A DNA stretch of 64,000 bases from Lentzea sp. NEAU-D7 (GTDB lineage: Bacteria; Actinomycetota; Actinomycetes; Mycobacteriales; Pseudonocardiaceae). Below, piece after piece: positions 23,857-32,013 of the stretch; position 1 is the stretch's first letter; the number at the start of each line of letters is the position of its first letter. The notes under the pieces were generated by a model. The model was not told the origin of the DNA. It was given only the letters and a program-made list of their open reading frames with translations, and did not search any database. Both the position numbers and the translations under genes were made by a program. The stretch is from contig NZ_JAPJDL010000005.1 of the NCBI RefSeq assembly GCF_026242055.1, positions 131,089 to 195,088 of the forward strand, given 5' to 3'.

Positions 23857-24536
23857 GCGGCGTGCTCGTCGCGCGGGTCGTGCTGGGTGCGGCCGGCGTC
23901 GGCCTGGGCGCCTGGGGTGCGTGGCTGCTCCTGCCCCAGGTCACCCTCGAGCTGCTCCTCTGGCTCGGCGGCGGCGTGGTCCTGCACGACTTCCTGATCG
24001 CCCCGCTCGTCGGCGCCGCCGGGCTCGTGGTGAAACGTCCGTCCATCGGCGTCGGGCTCACCGTCTCCGGCGTCGTCACCCTCGTCGCGGTGCCGCTCCT
24101 CTGGCGCGAGCACAGCGGACCGGTGAACCCCGGCCTGCACGACCGCGACTACCCCGCCGGGGTCGCGGTCGTGCTGGGCCTGACCTGGGCCGCGGTGGTC
24201 CTATACGAGGTCGCGGCGCACCTTCAGAAGCGTCGCCGCGCCGACGAAGAACACGACGTACCCGGCGAGGACCAACGCCGCGGTGGTGCCGCTCAGGTTC
24301 GTCAGCACGCCGGGGGCACCGGATCCGCCGACGGCACCGGCGAGGTTGCCGGCCGATCCGCCCGGCAGGACCTCGGTCAGCGCCTCGACCGGCCCGAGGA
24401 GGGAACCCACGCCCCGCAACAGGTTCTCGGTCACGATCGCCCACATCAGGCCGAGACCGACGGCGAGCGCGGGCCCCTTGGTGACGACGCCGAGGAACAC
24501 GCCGAACCCCGCCCACATGGCGGCGATCAGCAGTGA
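23853..24536 (+). CDS. small membrane protein with a long frame overlapping the convergent ABC permease gene
   Basis: ATG 23853 overlaps the oxidoreductase stop (ATGA). Residues 1-130 contain four hydrophobic helices (VLGAAGVGLGAWGAWLLL, ELLLWLGGGVVLHDFLIAPLVG, VGLTVSGVVTLVAVPLL, VAVVLGLTWAAVVLYEV) and end with a basic HLQKRRR near 24240. The frame then stays open to 24536 as a low-complexity hydrophilic tail that is antisense to the permease gene (24201-25016). The membrane part is real and belongs to the cluster; the tail is probably not under its own selection. A lost stop codon or a sequencing frameshift near 24240 is the likely explanation. Confidence 0.65.
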   Translation: MSGVLVARVVLGAAGVGLGAWGAWLLLPQVTLELLLWLGGGVVLHDFLIAPLVGAAGLVVKRPSIGVGLTVSGVVTLVAVPLLWREHSGPVNPGLHDRDYPAGVAVVLGLTWAAVVLYEVAAHLQKRRRADEEHDVPGEDQRRGGAAQVRQHAGGTGSADGTGEVAGRSARQDLGQRLDRPEEGTHAPQQVLGHDRPHQAETDGERGPLGDDAEEHAEPRPHGGDQQ

Positions 24537-25016
24537 CGCGCCCAGCGCCTCGAAGACGCCGGGTCCCGGCAGGCTCCAGTCCCAGCCCTCCAGCGACGCC
24601 ACGGTCACCGCCGCGCCGAGGTCCACGACGAACGTGAGGGCCACCAGCAGCACCACGACGATCCCCAGCGCCCCGAGCGTGCCGGCCATCGCCGAGACCC
24701 GGCGCGGGCCGGCCGTCAGGGTCGTCTTCCAGGTGCCCCAGCCGTAACCGCTGCCGACGGCGAGCGCGGCCAGCACCAGCACGATCGCACCGCCGAACAT
24801 GGGCAGGCCGCGCACCACGGCCGCGCCGACGTTCTCCGGCTGCATCGCGCCGATCAGCTGCTGCTGGGACATCGAGCGCGTGTTGGTGCCGCCGTTCAGG
24901 GCGAGGTAGTTGAACACGTAGCCGAACGTCAGCGTCATCACCAGCCAGACGCCGATGAGCACCCAGGTCGCCGGCCACTTCCACAGCCTCAGCAGCTCCG
25001 CCTTCACGCTGCCCAT
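24201..25016 (-). CDS. ABC-2-type transporter permease
   Basis: 271 aa from ATG 25016; a GTG one codon earlier (25019) is also possible. Six membrane helices are visible, with the large extracytoplasmic loop after helix 1 (ALNGGTNTRSMSQQQLIGAMQPENV) seen in ABC-2 permeases of lantibiotic/bacitracin-type exporters. The start overlaps the ATPase stop as TGATG, so the two are translationally coupled. The 3' end overlaps the reading frame of the convergent membrane protein. Confidence 0.9.
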   Translation of the reverse strand: MGSVKAELLRLWKWPATWVLIGVWLVMTLTFGYVFNYLALNGGTNTRSMSQQQLIGAMQPENVGAAVVRGLPMFGGAIVLVLAALAVGSGYGWGTWKTTLTAGPRRVSAMAGTLGALGIVVVLLVALTFVVDLGAAVTVASLEGWDWSLPGPGVFEALGASLLIAAMWAGFGVFLGVVTKGPALAVGLGLMWAIVTENLLRGVGSLLGPVEALTEVLPGGSAGNLAGAVGGSGAPGVLTNLSGTTAALVLAGYVVFFVGAATLLKVRRDLV

Positions 25017-25876
25017 CACGCCGCTCCCGTCATCTCGAAGAAGACCTCTTCCAGCGTCCGGCGCAGCGGCCGGACCTCCTGCACGTCCACGCCGGCGTGC
25101 ACGAGCGCACGCACCAACGCCCTCGCGTCCGCCTGCCGCACGTGCAGCACATCGCCGTGCACCTCACTGCCCTCGACCAGCACGTGCGCCTTCTCGATCG
25201 GATCGGCCCTGATCAGCAGGACCGTGTCGCCGCGCAGCTGCTCGACGGTGCTCTCGGCGACGAGCCTGCCGTTCGAGATCACGCCGACCCGGTCGCAGAT
25301 CTCCTCGACCTCGCCGAGCAGGTGGCTCGACAGCAGCACCGTTTGGCCCTGCGCGGCCAGCGCCCGCACCAGGTCGCGCATGTCGGCCATGCCCGCGGGG
25401 TCGAGGCCGTTGGTCGGCTCGTCGAGGATCAGCAGCTCCGGCCGGCCGAGCAGGGCCGCGGCGACGCCGAGCCGTTGCTTCATGCCGAGCGAGTACCGGC
25501 GGAACTTCTCGGTCGCGGCGCCCACCAGGTCGACCTGCTCCAGCACGGCCTCGACGTGCGTCCTGCCTGCGCCCCGGCGAGCGGCGTGCACGCGCAGGTT
25601 GTCGCGGCCGGACAGGTACGGGTAGAAGCCTGGTCCCTCGATCAGCGACCCGACCTTGAGCAACGCCTTCTGGGTGCCCGGTTTCTCACCGAGGACCCTG
25701 GCGGATCCGCTGGTCGGCTTCACGAGCCCGAGCAGCATGCGGATCGTGGTCGTCTTGCCCGCGCCGTTGGGACCGAGGAACCCGTAGACCTCGCCCCGCC
25801 GCACGGACAGACTGACCTCGTCCACCACGGCGCGGTCGCCGTAGCGCTTCGTCAGCTTCTCCGTCGTCACGATCAT
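25016..25876 (-). CDS. ABC transporter ATP-binding protein
   Basis: 286 aa from ATG 25876; the much longer open frame beyond it is non-homologous. Walker A GPNGAGKTT, the Q-loop region, signature YSLGMKQRLG, Walker B LLILDEPTNGLDP and the H-loop SSHLL are intact. The C-terminal ~70 residues resemble the regulatory tail of bacitracin/antibiotic-export ATPases. It powers the permease downstream and lies divergent to a NarL-type two-component system with a shared promoter region, a common arrangement for envelope- or antibiotic-responsive exporters. Confidence 0.93.
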   Translation of the reverse strand: MIVTTEKLTKRYGDRAVVDEVSLSVRRGEVYGFLGPNGAGKTTTIRMLLGLVKPTSGSARVLGEKPGTQKALLKVGSLIEGPGFYPYLSGRDNLRVHAARRGAGRTHVEAVLEQVDLVGAATEKFRRYSLGMKQRLGVAAALLGRPELLILDEPTNGLDPAGMADMRDLVRALAAQGQTVLLSSHLLGEVEEICDRVGVISNGRLVAESTVEQLRGDTVLLIRADPIEKAHVLVEGSEVHGDVLHVRQADARALVRALVHAGVDVQEVRPLRRTLEEVFFEMTGAA

Positions 25877-25934
25877 GGGCTCAACTGTGGTCCCGCCAAC
25901 GACCTGGGGCGTCAGCACCGGAGCGTCATGAAGA

Positions 25935-25950
25935 TACGCACATCTGCGTA
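25935..25950. promoter_or_regulatory. inverted repeat in the ABC / two-component divergent promoter
   Basis: TACGCA-CATC-TGCGTA is a perfect 6-bp inverted repeat with a 4-bp spacer, between the ATPase start (25876) and the kinase start (25976). It is a candidate site for the adjacent NarL-type regulator, which would then control both the transporter and itself. Confidence 0.45.
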
Positions 25951-25975
25951 CGGCGCCGGTCGTATGGTCGGCGGC

Positions 25976-27025
25976 ATGCGGATCACATGGCAGGACGGCG
26001 CGCTCACAGCGGCGTTGCTGTTCTTCGGCCTCGCGGGCACGCGGTTCGCCGCGCGCCTTCAAGGCGGCGAACCCCTCGACGCCCTCGCCTACGCGCTCAT
26101 CGTCGTGGCGGCCTGCGGCCTGCTGTTCCGCTCCGTCCGGCCACTGTGGACGGTGCTCGTCACGATCACGCCGATCGTGGTCTACCTGGCGCTGGGCTAC
26201 CCGTTCGGCCCGATCCTGGTGAGCGGTGTCGCCGCGATCTACGCGGTGGCCGTGTACGCGCGCGTGGAACTCGCCGCCGCCGGCGCCCTGCTGTACGCAC
26301 TGGCGATCCTGCCGTGGTGGAACGACTCGCTGACGTCGTGGATCACCTGGTCGGCCGGGTGGATCCTGCTGCCCGGCGCGGCGGGTGTGCTGATGAAGCT
26401 GCGCCGCCGGTCCGCTGTGGACGTTCGCGAGCGCACCGCGATCTCCGAACGCCTCCGGCTCGCCCAGGAGGTCCACGACGTCGTCGGCCACGGCCTCTCG
26501 GTGATCGCCATGCAGGCCGGGGTCGCGCTCTACGTGCTGGACAAGGACCCCGCGAAGGCCCGCGCGTCACTCGAAGCCATCCGCGACACGTCCAAGGAAG
26601 CGCTGGACGGCCTGCGGTCCGAACTGGACACCCTGCGCGGCTCGGCTCCCTTGACGCCGGCGATCACGCTCGACGACCTCCCGGCACTCGCTGCGCGGAT
26701 GCGCGAGGCGGGGCTGGAGGTGTCCGTCGAGGTCGCCGGGATCGAGTTGCCGGACACCCACCAGCTGGCCGTGTACCGGATCGTGCAGGAGTCGCTGACC
26801 AACGTCCTGCGCCACTCCTCCCCCGGTGTCACCGCGTCCGTCAGGGTCTACACCGTGCGCGACGAGCTGGTCGTCCACGTGACCGACACCGGCACGCCCA
26901 CCGACTTCACCGAGGGGCACGGCATCGCGGGCATGCGCTCGCGGGCCGAAGCGCTCGGCGGCACGCTCGAAGCCGACTCGGCGCACGGCTTCTCGGTGAT
27001 CGCCCGGATACCGTTGCCCGCATGA
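25976..27025 (+). CDS. NarL-type sensor histidine kinase (HisKA_3)
   Basis: 349 aa from ATG 25976 (an in-frame ATG at 25964 is possible). Five or six short hydrophobic helices occupy residues ~8-135 with very short loops, as in DesK-like intramembrane sensors. The HisKA_3 helix holds the phospho-acceptor His167 in LAQEVHDVVGHGLSVIAMQAG; the ATPase domain shows VQESLTNVLRHS, a DTG box and GHGIAGMRSRAEALGG. The stop overlaps the response-regulator start (ATGA). It probably senses membrane stress or a substrate of the divergent ABC exporter. Confidence 0.93.
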   Translation: MRITWQDGALTAALLFFGLAGTRFAARLQGGEPLDALAYALIVVAACGLLFRSVRPLWTVLVTITPIVVYLALGYPFGPILVSGVAAIYAVAVYARVELAAAGALLYALAILPWWNDSLTSWITWSAGWILLPGAAGVLMKLRRRSAVDVRERTAISERLRLAQEVHDVVGHGLSVIAMQAGVALYVLDKDPAKARASLEAIRDTSKEALDGLRSELDTLRGSAPLTPAITLDDLPALAARMREAGLEVSVEVAGIELPDTHQLAVYRIVQESLTNVLRHSSPGVTASVRVYTVRDELVVHVTDTGTPTDFTEGHGIAGMRSRAEALGGTLEADSAHGFSVIARIPLPA

Positions 27026-27666
27026 TTCGCGTGGTGGTGGCCGACGACCAGCCGCTGGTCCGGATGGGGCTGCGGACGTTGATCGAGACCGAGGACGGCG
27101 TCCAGCTCGCCGGAGAGGCCGCCGACGGGCGCGAGGCCCTCGCGCTGATCCAGGCGACGAAACCGGACGTGGTGTTCCTCGACATCCGCATGCCGCTGAT
27201 GGACGGCCTGGAGGTGCTGCGCCGCGTCAGCGCCGACCCGGCGTGCGCCGGGGTCCGGATCGTCGTGCTCACGACGTTCGACCTCGACGAGTACGTGTTC
27301 GAGGCACTGCGGACGGGCGCGTCCGGGTTCCTGGTGAAGGACTCCGACCCGGCGGACCTGCTGCGCGCGGTGCACGTGGTGGCCGACGGCGGTTCGCTGC
27401 TCTCGCCGTCCGTCACGCGCCGGGTGATCGACCGGTTCGCGTCCGGGGCGTCGGCGCGGCCCGTGCCGCACCTGGACAGGCTGACCGAACGCGAGCGGGA
27501 GATCATGCGGCACGTGGCGTCCGGCGCGTCCAACGACGAGATCGCCGCGGTGCTGGTGATCTCGCCCGCGACGGTGCGCACGCACGTGTCGCGGGCGATG
27601 GTGAAGCTGGGCGCGCGCGACCGCGCCCAGCTCGTCGTGTTCGCCGTGCAGTCAGGCCTGACGTGA
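27022..27666 (+). CDS. NarL/FixJ-family response regulator
   Basis: 214 aa from ATG 27022. Receiver with Asp8/Asp9, phospho-acceptor Asp54 (VVFLDIRMP), Thr and Lys (FLVKD). The C-terminal LuxR-type helix-turn-helix reads LTEREREIMRHVASGASNDEIAAVLVISPATVRTHVSRAMVKLGA. It partners with the preceding kinase. Its 3' end overlaps the convergent DJ-1 gene by 15 bp. Confidence 0.95.
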   Translation: MIRVVVADDQPLVRMGLRTLIETEDGVQLAGEAADGREALALIQATKPDVVFLDIRMPLMDGLEVLRRVSADPACAGVRIVVLTTFDLDEYVFEALRTGASGFLVKDSDPADLLRAVHVVADGGSLLSPSVTRRVIDRFASGASARPVPHLDRLTEREREIMRHVASGASNDEIAAVLVISPATVRTHVSRAMVKLGARDRAQLVVFAVQSGLT

Positions 27667-28272
27667 GTCGAACGCGGCCTTGAGGCCCCGCGCGATCTCG
27701 GGCGGGATCGAGTCGTAGGCGCGCGGCGGCTGCGGGTCGTACTCGATGCCGACCTGCACGGCCTGCGCGACCACCTCGCCGAACTCGGCCTCGACCAGCC
27801 GCAACGCCATGTCGATGCCCGCGGAGACACCCGCCCCGCTGACGACCTTGCCGTCGAACACCACCCGGTCGGTGCTCACCTCGACGCCCCGGACCTCCAG
27901 GTCCTCGCGCGCGGCCCAGTGCGTCGTGGCCTTCGAGACCAGTCCCGCCTCGGCGAGCAGCGTCGACCCGGTGCACACCGACGTCGTCCACTTCGTGGTC
28001 GGGTGCACCTCCCGCAGCCACTCGACGACGCCACCGGAGTCCTTCAGCAGTTCCCTCCAGTGCCCGGAGCCCGGCACCACGACGACGTCGGTGGACTTCA
28101 GCGAGGCGAACGTGTCGGTCGGCACGACGGACAGCCCGTTGTCGGACTTCACCGGATCGAGCGTCGCGGCGACGAACCGGGTCGTGACGACCGGCACGCT
28201 GCCGAGCACCTCGAACGGGCCGACGAAGTCGAGCGCGGTCATGTTCGGGTAGAGCACGAACGTGGCTTCCAT
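27652..28272 (-). CDS. DJ-1/PfpI-family protein
   Basis: 206 aa from ATG 28272, which overlaps the stop of the upstream GlxA-type regulator as TGATG. The fold starts ATFVLYPNMTALDFVGPFEVLG, and the nucleophile elbow is TTSVCTGSTLLAEAGL; the sequence is that of the amidotransferase-like half of GlxA proteins without the HTH. Related enzymes include isonitrile hydratase (InhA), which has the same DFVGPxEV and VCTG motifs, so a cyclic-amide or isonitrile hydratase is a reasonable guess. The regulator directly upstream probably controls it. Confidence 0.85.
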   Translation of the reverse strand: MEATFVLYPNMTALDFVGPFEVLGSVPVVTTRFVAATLDPVKSDNGLSVVPTDTFASLKSTDVVVVPGSGHWRELLKDSGGVVEWLREVHPTTKWTTSVCTGSTLLAEAGLVSKATTHWAAREDLEVRGVEVSTDRVVFDGKVVSGAGVSAGIDMALRLVEAEFGEVVAQAVQVGIEYDPQPPRAYDSIPPEIARGLKAAFDSRQA

Positions 28273-29210
28273 CAGGCAACCCCAGTGGTCCGGAAACGGG
28301 CGCGGTAGCTGCCCGGCGACACGCCGAGCACGCGCAGGAAGGCCCGCCGCAGGGTCTCGGCCGAGCCGAACCCCGACTGGCGGGCGACGAGGTCGAGCGG
28401 GTCGCCGCTGCTGGCCAGCCGGTCGGCGGCGGCCTCGACGCGGGCCCGTTCGACGTACTGCGCGGGCGAGACGCCCACGTTGCGGGAGAAGACCCTGGCG
28501 AAGTGCCGCACGCTCATCATGGCCTTGCGGGCCATGACCGGCACCGTCCACTCCCGAGTCGGATCGGCGTGGATGTCGTCCAGCAACGCGCGCAGCGAGC
28601 CGTCCGGCACCGGCTTCGCGCGGGTGTGCACGCTGAACTGCGACTGGCCGCCCGAGCGTTGCAGGAACACGACCAGGTACTGCGCGATCCTGCGGGCCAG
28701 CGCGGGCCCGTGGTCCTGCTCGACCATGGCCAGCGCCAGGTCGATGCCCGCCGTCACCCCCGCCGACGTGGCCACCTCGCCGTCGCACACGAAGATCGCG
28801 TCCGGTTCCACCTCGACGCCGCGGTTCTCCAGCTCGCCGGTGAACGCCCAGTGCGTCGTCGCCTTCTTGCCCTTCAGCAGCCCGGCGCCGGCCAGCACCA
28901 GGGCGCCCGTGCAGACCCCCGCGACGCGACGGGACCGCAGCGCCAGCCGCCGCAGGTTCGTCGTGAGCACCGCGTCGGACGCGGCCTCGTCGTACCCCCA
29001 GCCGCCGACCACGAGCAGCGTGTCGATCGGACGGTCCAGCGCGAGCAGGTCGGCACCGGCCTCGACGCGCACGCCCGCCGTGGCGGTGAACGGTTCTCCC
29101 CCGAGCGTGGCCACGGTGACCTGGTAGCGCTGCTCGCCGTAGTTCGCCGCCTGGAACACCTCGACGGGCCCGGCCAGGTCCAGCAACGCGACGCGGTCGT
29201 AGCCGACCAC
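28272..29210 (-). CDS. GlxA-family transcriptional regulator (DJ-1-like plus AraC HTH)
   Basis: 312 aa from GTG 29210, six bases after AGGGAG; further upstream residues are not family-like. Residues ~1-185 are DJ-1-like with AGVCTGALVLAGAG; residues ~210-310 are an AraC domain (WTVPVMARKAMMSVRHFARVFSRNVG, LDLVARQSGFGSAETLRRAFLRVLG). It is coupled by TGATG to the DJ-1/PfpI gene downstream, with which it shares sequence similarity, so a regulator plus enzyme pair derived from one fold is likely. Confidence 0.9.
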   Translation of the reverse strand: MVGYDRVALLDLAGPVEVFQAANYGEQRYQVTVATLGGEPFTATAGVRVEAGADLLALDRPIDTLLVVGGWGYDEAASDAVLTTNLRRLALRSRRVAGVCTGALVLAGAGLLKGKKATTHWAFTGELENRGVEVEPDAIFVCDGEVATSAGVTAGIDLALAMVEQDHGPALARRIAQYLVVFLQRSGGQSQFSVHTRAKPVPDGSLRALLDDIHADPTREWTVPVMARKAMMSVRHFARVFSRNVGVSPAQYVERARVEAAADRLASSGDPLDLVARQSGFGSAETLRRAFLRVLGVSPGSYRARFRTTGVA

Positions 29211-29315
29211 GACTATCTCCCTCAGATTCCCCACACCTCCACTTTCCTCACCCCCGCCTGGGGCGGCAACGCCATATCCCCCTCGGATTCGGCCACCCGC
29301 GTAAACTCGTCCGCG

Positions 29316-30320
29316 ATGCGCAAAGTGCTCTTCCTCGCGGCGATCGGCCTGCTCACGATCGTGCTGGTCGTGAGCGACCACGTGTTCCCGCCGCCCTCCG
29401 ACGCGGACCGCGAGACCAGGACCGCGGTCGTGTCGCTGGGCGACAGCACGATGTCCGGCGAGGGCGCCGGCTCCTACGAGCCGGGCACCGACGGCGAGGA
29501 CGGCGGCAACTGGTGCCACCGCTCCCGCGCGGCGGAGATCATGAAGACCTCGTTCGAGGCCGACCAGAAGATCAACCTGGCGTGCTCGGGCGCCAACTCG
29601 GAGAAGCTGCGCAACGAGCAGCTGCCCCGGCTGCGCCAGCTCGCCGGGTCGAACCAGGTCGTCGCGATCGTCGTGGCCGTCGGCGCCAACGACGACCCGC
29701 GCTTCTCCGAGATCCTCAACAAGTGCTTCGAGGCGTGGGGCAAGCGCAGCGACTGCACGTCGTCCGTCGCGCCGGAGTGGACCAAGCGCGTGCGGCGGAT
29801 GGTCCCGAAGGTCGAGAACACGCTGCAGGCCATCCGCCAGACCATGCGCGACTCGGGCTACCTCGACTCCTCCTACCAGCTGGTCGTGCAGTCGTACGCG
29901 GCCCCAGTGTCCCCGAAGATGCCGCAGTCGCTGCAGAACCTGTCCGGCTGCCCGCTGCGCACCGCCGACCTGGAGTGGGTCGTCGAGGAGGCCGTGCCGG
30001 AGCTGTCGAACGGGCTGCGCGCCGCCGCGGACAAGGTCAACGCGCGGTTCCTCGACCTGGCGCGGGCCGGCGAGGGCCACGAGGCGTGCGTGGGCGGGAC
30101 CAAGCCGGAGACCGAGTGGTTCACGCGGCTGTCGGTCGACTGGGACGGCCTGAAGGACCAGCGGCGCTCGTCCCACGCTTTGCAGGAGTCCTTCCACCCC
30201 AACGCGCGCGGTCACGAGCAGATCGGCCGGTGCCTCACGGAGTTCCTGGCCTCGGACAAGCGCGAAGGGGCGTGCGTGCCCCGGCTGGACGGCACGCTCG
30301 GCCTCAACACCGAGGGCTAG
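29316..30320 (+). CDS. membrane-anchored or secreted SGNH/GDSL hydrolase
   Basis: 334 aa from ATG 29316. Residues 4-20 are a hydrophobic signal/anchor. The catalytic blocks are SLGDSTMSGEG (Ser44), CSGANSEKL, VAVGANDDP and FHPNARGHEQIG (Asp-x-His replaced by the His-Pro-Asn context), consistent with the SGNH fold of secreted lipases/esterases. Extra cysteines (NWCH, CF, DC, GCP, AC, RC) suggest disulfides outside the cell. Substrate unknown; acyl esters of lipids or glycans are typical. It stands alone between the divergent regulator and the cupin gene. Confidence 0.83.
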   Translation: MRKVLFLAAIGLLTIVLVVSDHVFPPPSDADRETRTAVVSLGDSTMSGEGAGSYEPGTDGEDGGNWCHRSRAAEIMKTSFEADQKINLACSGANSEKLRNEQLPRLRQLAGSNQVVAIVVAVGANDDPRFSEILNKCFEAWGKRSDCTSSVAPEWTKRVRRMVPKVENTLQAIRQTMRDSGYLDSSYQLVVQSYAAPVSPKMPQSLQNLSGCPLRTADLEWVVEEAVPELSNGLRAAADKVNARFLDLARAGEGHEACVGGTKPETEWFTRLSVDWDGLKDQRRSSHALQESFHPNARGHEQIGRCLTEFLASDKREGACVPRLDGTLGLNTEG

Positions 30321-30394
30321 TTCGAGCGTTGTAGCCGTGGACCCGGCGCGCTTCGCCCCGCTCGCCGGCGACTCATCCCGAGGAGACCGCGCAC

Positions 30395-30820
30395 ATGGCC
30401 GACCAGATGCAGATCGTCGAGCTGGACGACTCGACCGACGACCGCGGGTTCAGCTTCTCGCTCCTGCGGGAGCACCTCGGGCTGATCGACGCGATCCGCG
30501 ACGTGCACATCGCCGAGATACGGCCGGGTGCGGTGCGCGGCAACCACTACCACGCGCACCGGGGTGAGCTGATCGCCGTCGTCTTCGCGGGCAGGTGGTC
30601 GGTGCACTGGGACACCGGTGAAGGGACGGAGGTGCACAGCCGGTCCTTCGACGGGCGCGGCGCGGTCGCCGTCGTGCCTCCTCGCGGCTGGTCGCACGCC
30701 GTGAAGAACGACGGCGACGAGAGCATGTGGATCTACGTCGCGAGCGACGCCGCCTACGACCGGCACAACCCCGATCCCGTCGCCCGGGACGCGGCGCGGA
30801 GAGTGGTCGTGCAGCCATGA
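30395..30820 (+). CDS. cupin-domain protein
   Basis: 141 aa from ATG 30395, with GAGGAG nine bases upstream. The cupin metal motif is IRPGAVRGNHYHAHRGELIAVV, followed by the second motif around PPRGWSHAVKN. RGNHYHxxR recalls the cupin domains of sugar-nucleotide enzymes such as CapF and dTDP-sugar isomerases, though the rest is too short to assign chemistry. The stop overlaps the next gene's ATG (ATGA), so both proteins are probably made together. Confidence 0.8.
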   Translation: MADQMQIVELDDSTDDRGFSFSLLREHLGLIDAIRDVHIAEIRPGAVRGNHYHAHRGELIAVVFAGRWSVHWDTGEGTEVHSRSFDGRGAVAVVPPRGWSHAVKNDGDESMWIYVASDAAYDRHNPDPVARDAARRVVVQP

Positions 30821-32013
30821 CCGATGTCTTCCGGACGTTCTGCCACATCAGCGAGTACGGCGAGGCGGGGTACGCGAACCTGCACCGGATGATCGCGACG
30901 AGCTCGCCGCTCGTGCTCTGGGCCCCGTCCAGCAGGCTGCTCGGTTCACCGGGCTGCCGGGTGACCGAACGGGAGTTCGTCGCGCTGGTCGAGCGCGGCA
31001 CGGTGCGGATCATCGGCAGGGAGTGGTGGCTGACCGACCGCGCCCGCCGGGATGCATACTCGTGGGAAGGCGCGGCGTGGACGCCGCTGATCGATGACGC
31101 GATCAAGGCAATCGCAGTGCAGGACGCGAGCCTGCCGCGAAGCGCGCGGCGCGTCGTGATCGCCGAGGAGGAGCGGGGAGACGCGTGGGGACGCGCGCAC
31201 GTGGCGGAGAACCCCGCACTGGCCGCTCTCCTGCACGAGACGCTCCTGGCGCCGGACGCGGCGCTGCACTTCCCGAGCGGCGTGGTCGAGAAGGCGAAGC
31301 GGTACTCCGAAGATCCGATCGGCCTCGCCGAACACATCACGCGCGACGCCTACAACCACGACGCCGCCATCGCCGGGTCGGGGACCAGAACGCCCTTCCT
31401 GCTGGAGCGACGCGAAAGCCGGTTCAACGAGTTGCTGTGCTCGGTGCGCGACGCGTCCGACGTCGAGTTCCCGGCCGCGGTGCCCGCCGCCGAGCTGTCC
31501 CGTTCCGACCTCGCCGAGCTCACCTCCGAAGTTCTCCAGGTGCTCGCCCACCTGGAGGACGGGCGCGGCAGCGGTGTCGCGAAGTTCGTGCGGAGCGACG
31601 GGCATCAGCTGCTGGCCAGGTGGATGAGGAACAGCTGCGAGTCGATCGGGCGCACGAGTGCCGCCAGCGTCCGCGGCGAGGTGATCGCCCGCCTGCAGCG
31701 GGAGTTCGAGAGCGGCAGGCTCGAGACCAGCTGGCCGGAGATCTTCGGGACCCAGGACTCGATCGCCGGATCGGTCGGAACCTCCGCGGGGATCATCGAG
31801 GCCGTCGCCTCCGAGCTGACCATCTGCGGCGCGGTCGGGCTGGCTGCCGGCACGTACTCGATCGGCAAGGGCCTGGCCCGGCGACTGGGCTACGCCGCTG
31901 CTCCCTACACCGGCCCGCAGTGGGCCTTCCTCTACGCGTTCGGCCGGCGCGCTTCGGGACGCCGGCACGCGCGGCTGCAGCTCACGCTCGACAACCTCGG
32001 TTCCGGCGACTGA
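30817..32013 (+). CDS. unknown 398-aa protein coupled to the cupin gene
   Basis: I do not recognise a family. The start ATG 30817 overlaps the cupin stop (ATGA); the frame extends upstream but inside the cupin gene. The first ~100 residues are mixed alpha/beta with LWAPSSRLLGSPGCRVTEREFVALVERGTVRIIGREWWLTD, which looks like a small winged or beta-rich fold. The middle is mostly helical and acidic. Near residues 315-350 is a Gly/Ala-rich hydrophobic stretch (SAGIIEAVASELTICGAVGLAAGTYSIG) that could span a membrane or pack as a helical hairpin, followed by a basic C-terminus. The coupling suggests it acts with the cupin protein. Confidence 0.65.
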   Translation: MTDVFRTFCHISEYGEAGYANLHRMIATSSPLVLWAPSSRLLGSPGCRVTEREFVALVERGTVRIIGREWWLTDRARRDAYSWEGAAWTPLIDDAIKAIAVQDASLPRSARRVVIAEEERGDAWGRAHVAENPALAALLHETLLAPDAALHFPSGVVEKAKRYSEDPIGLAEHITRDAYNHDAAIAGSGTRTPFLLERRESRFNELLCSVRDASDVEFPAAVPAAELSRSDLAELTSEVLQVLAHLEDGRGSGVAKFVRSDGHQLLARWMRNSCESIGRTSAASVRGEVIARLQREFESGRLETSWPEIFGTQDSIAGSVGTSAGIIEAVASELTICGAVGLAAGTYSIGKGLARRLGYAAAPYTGPQWAFLYAFGRRASGRRHARLQLTLDNLGSGD

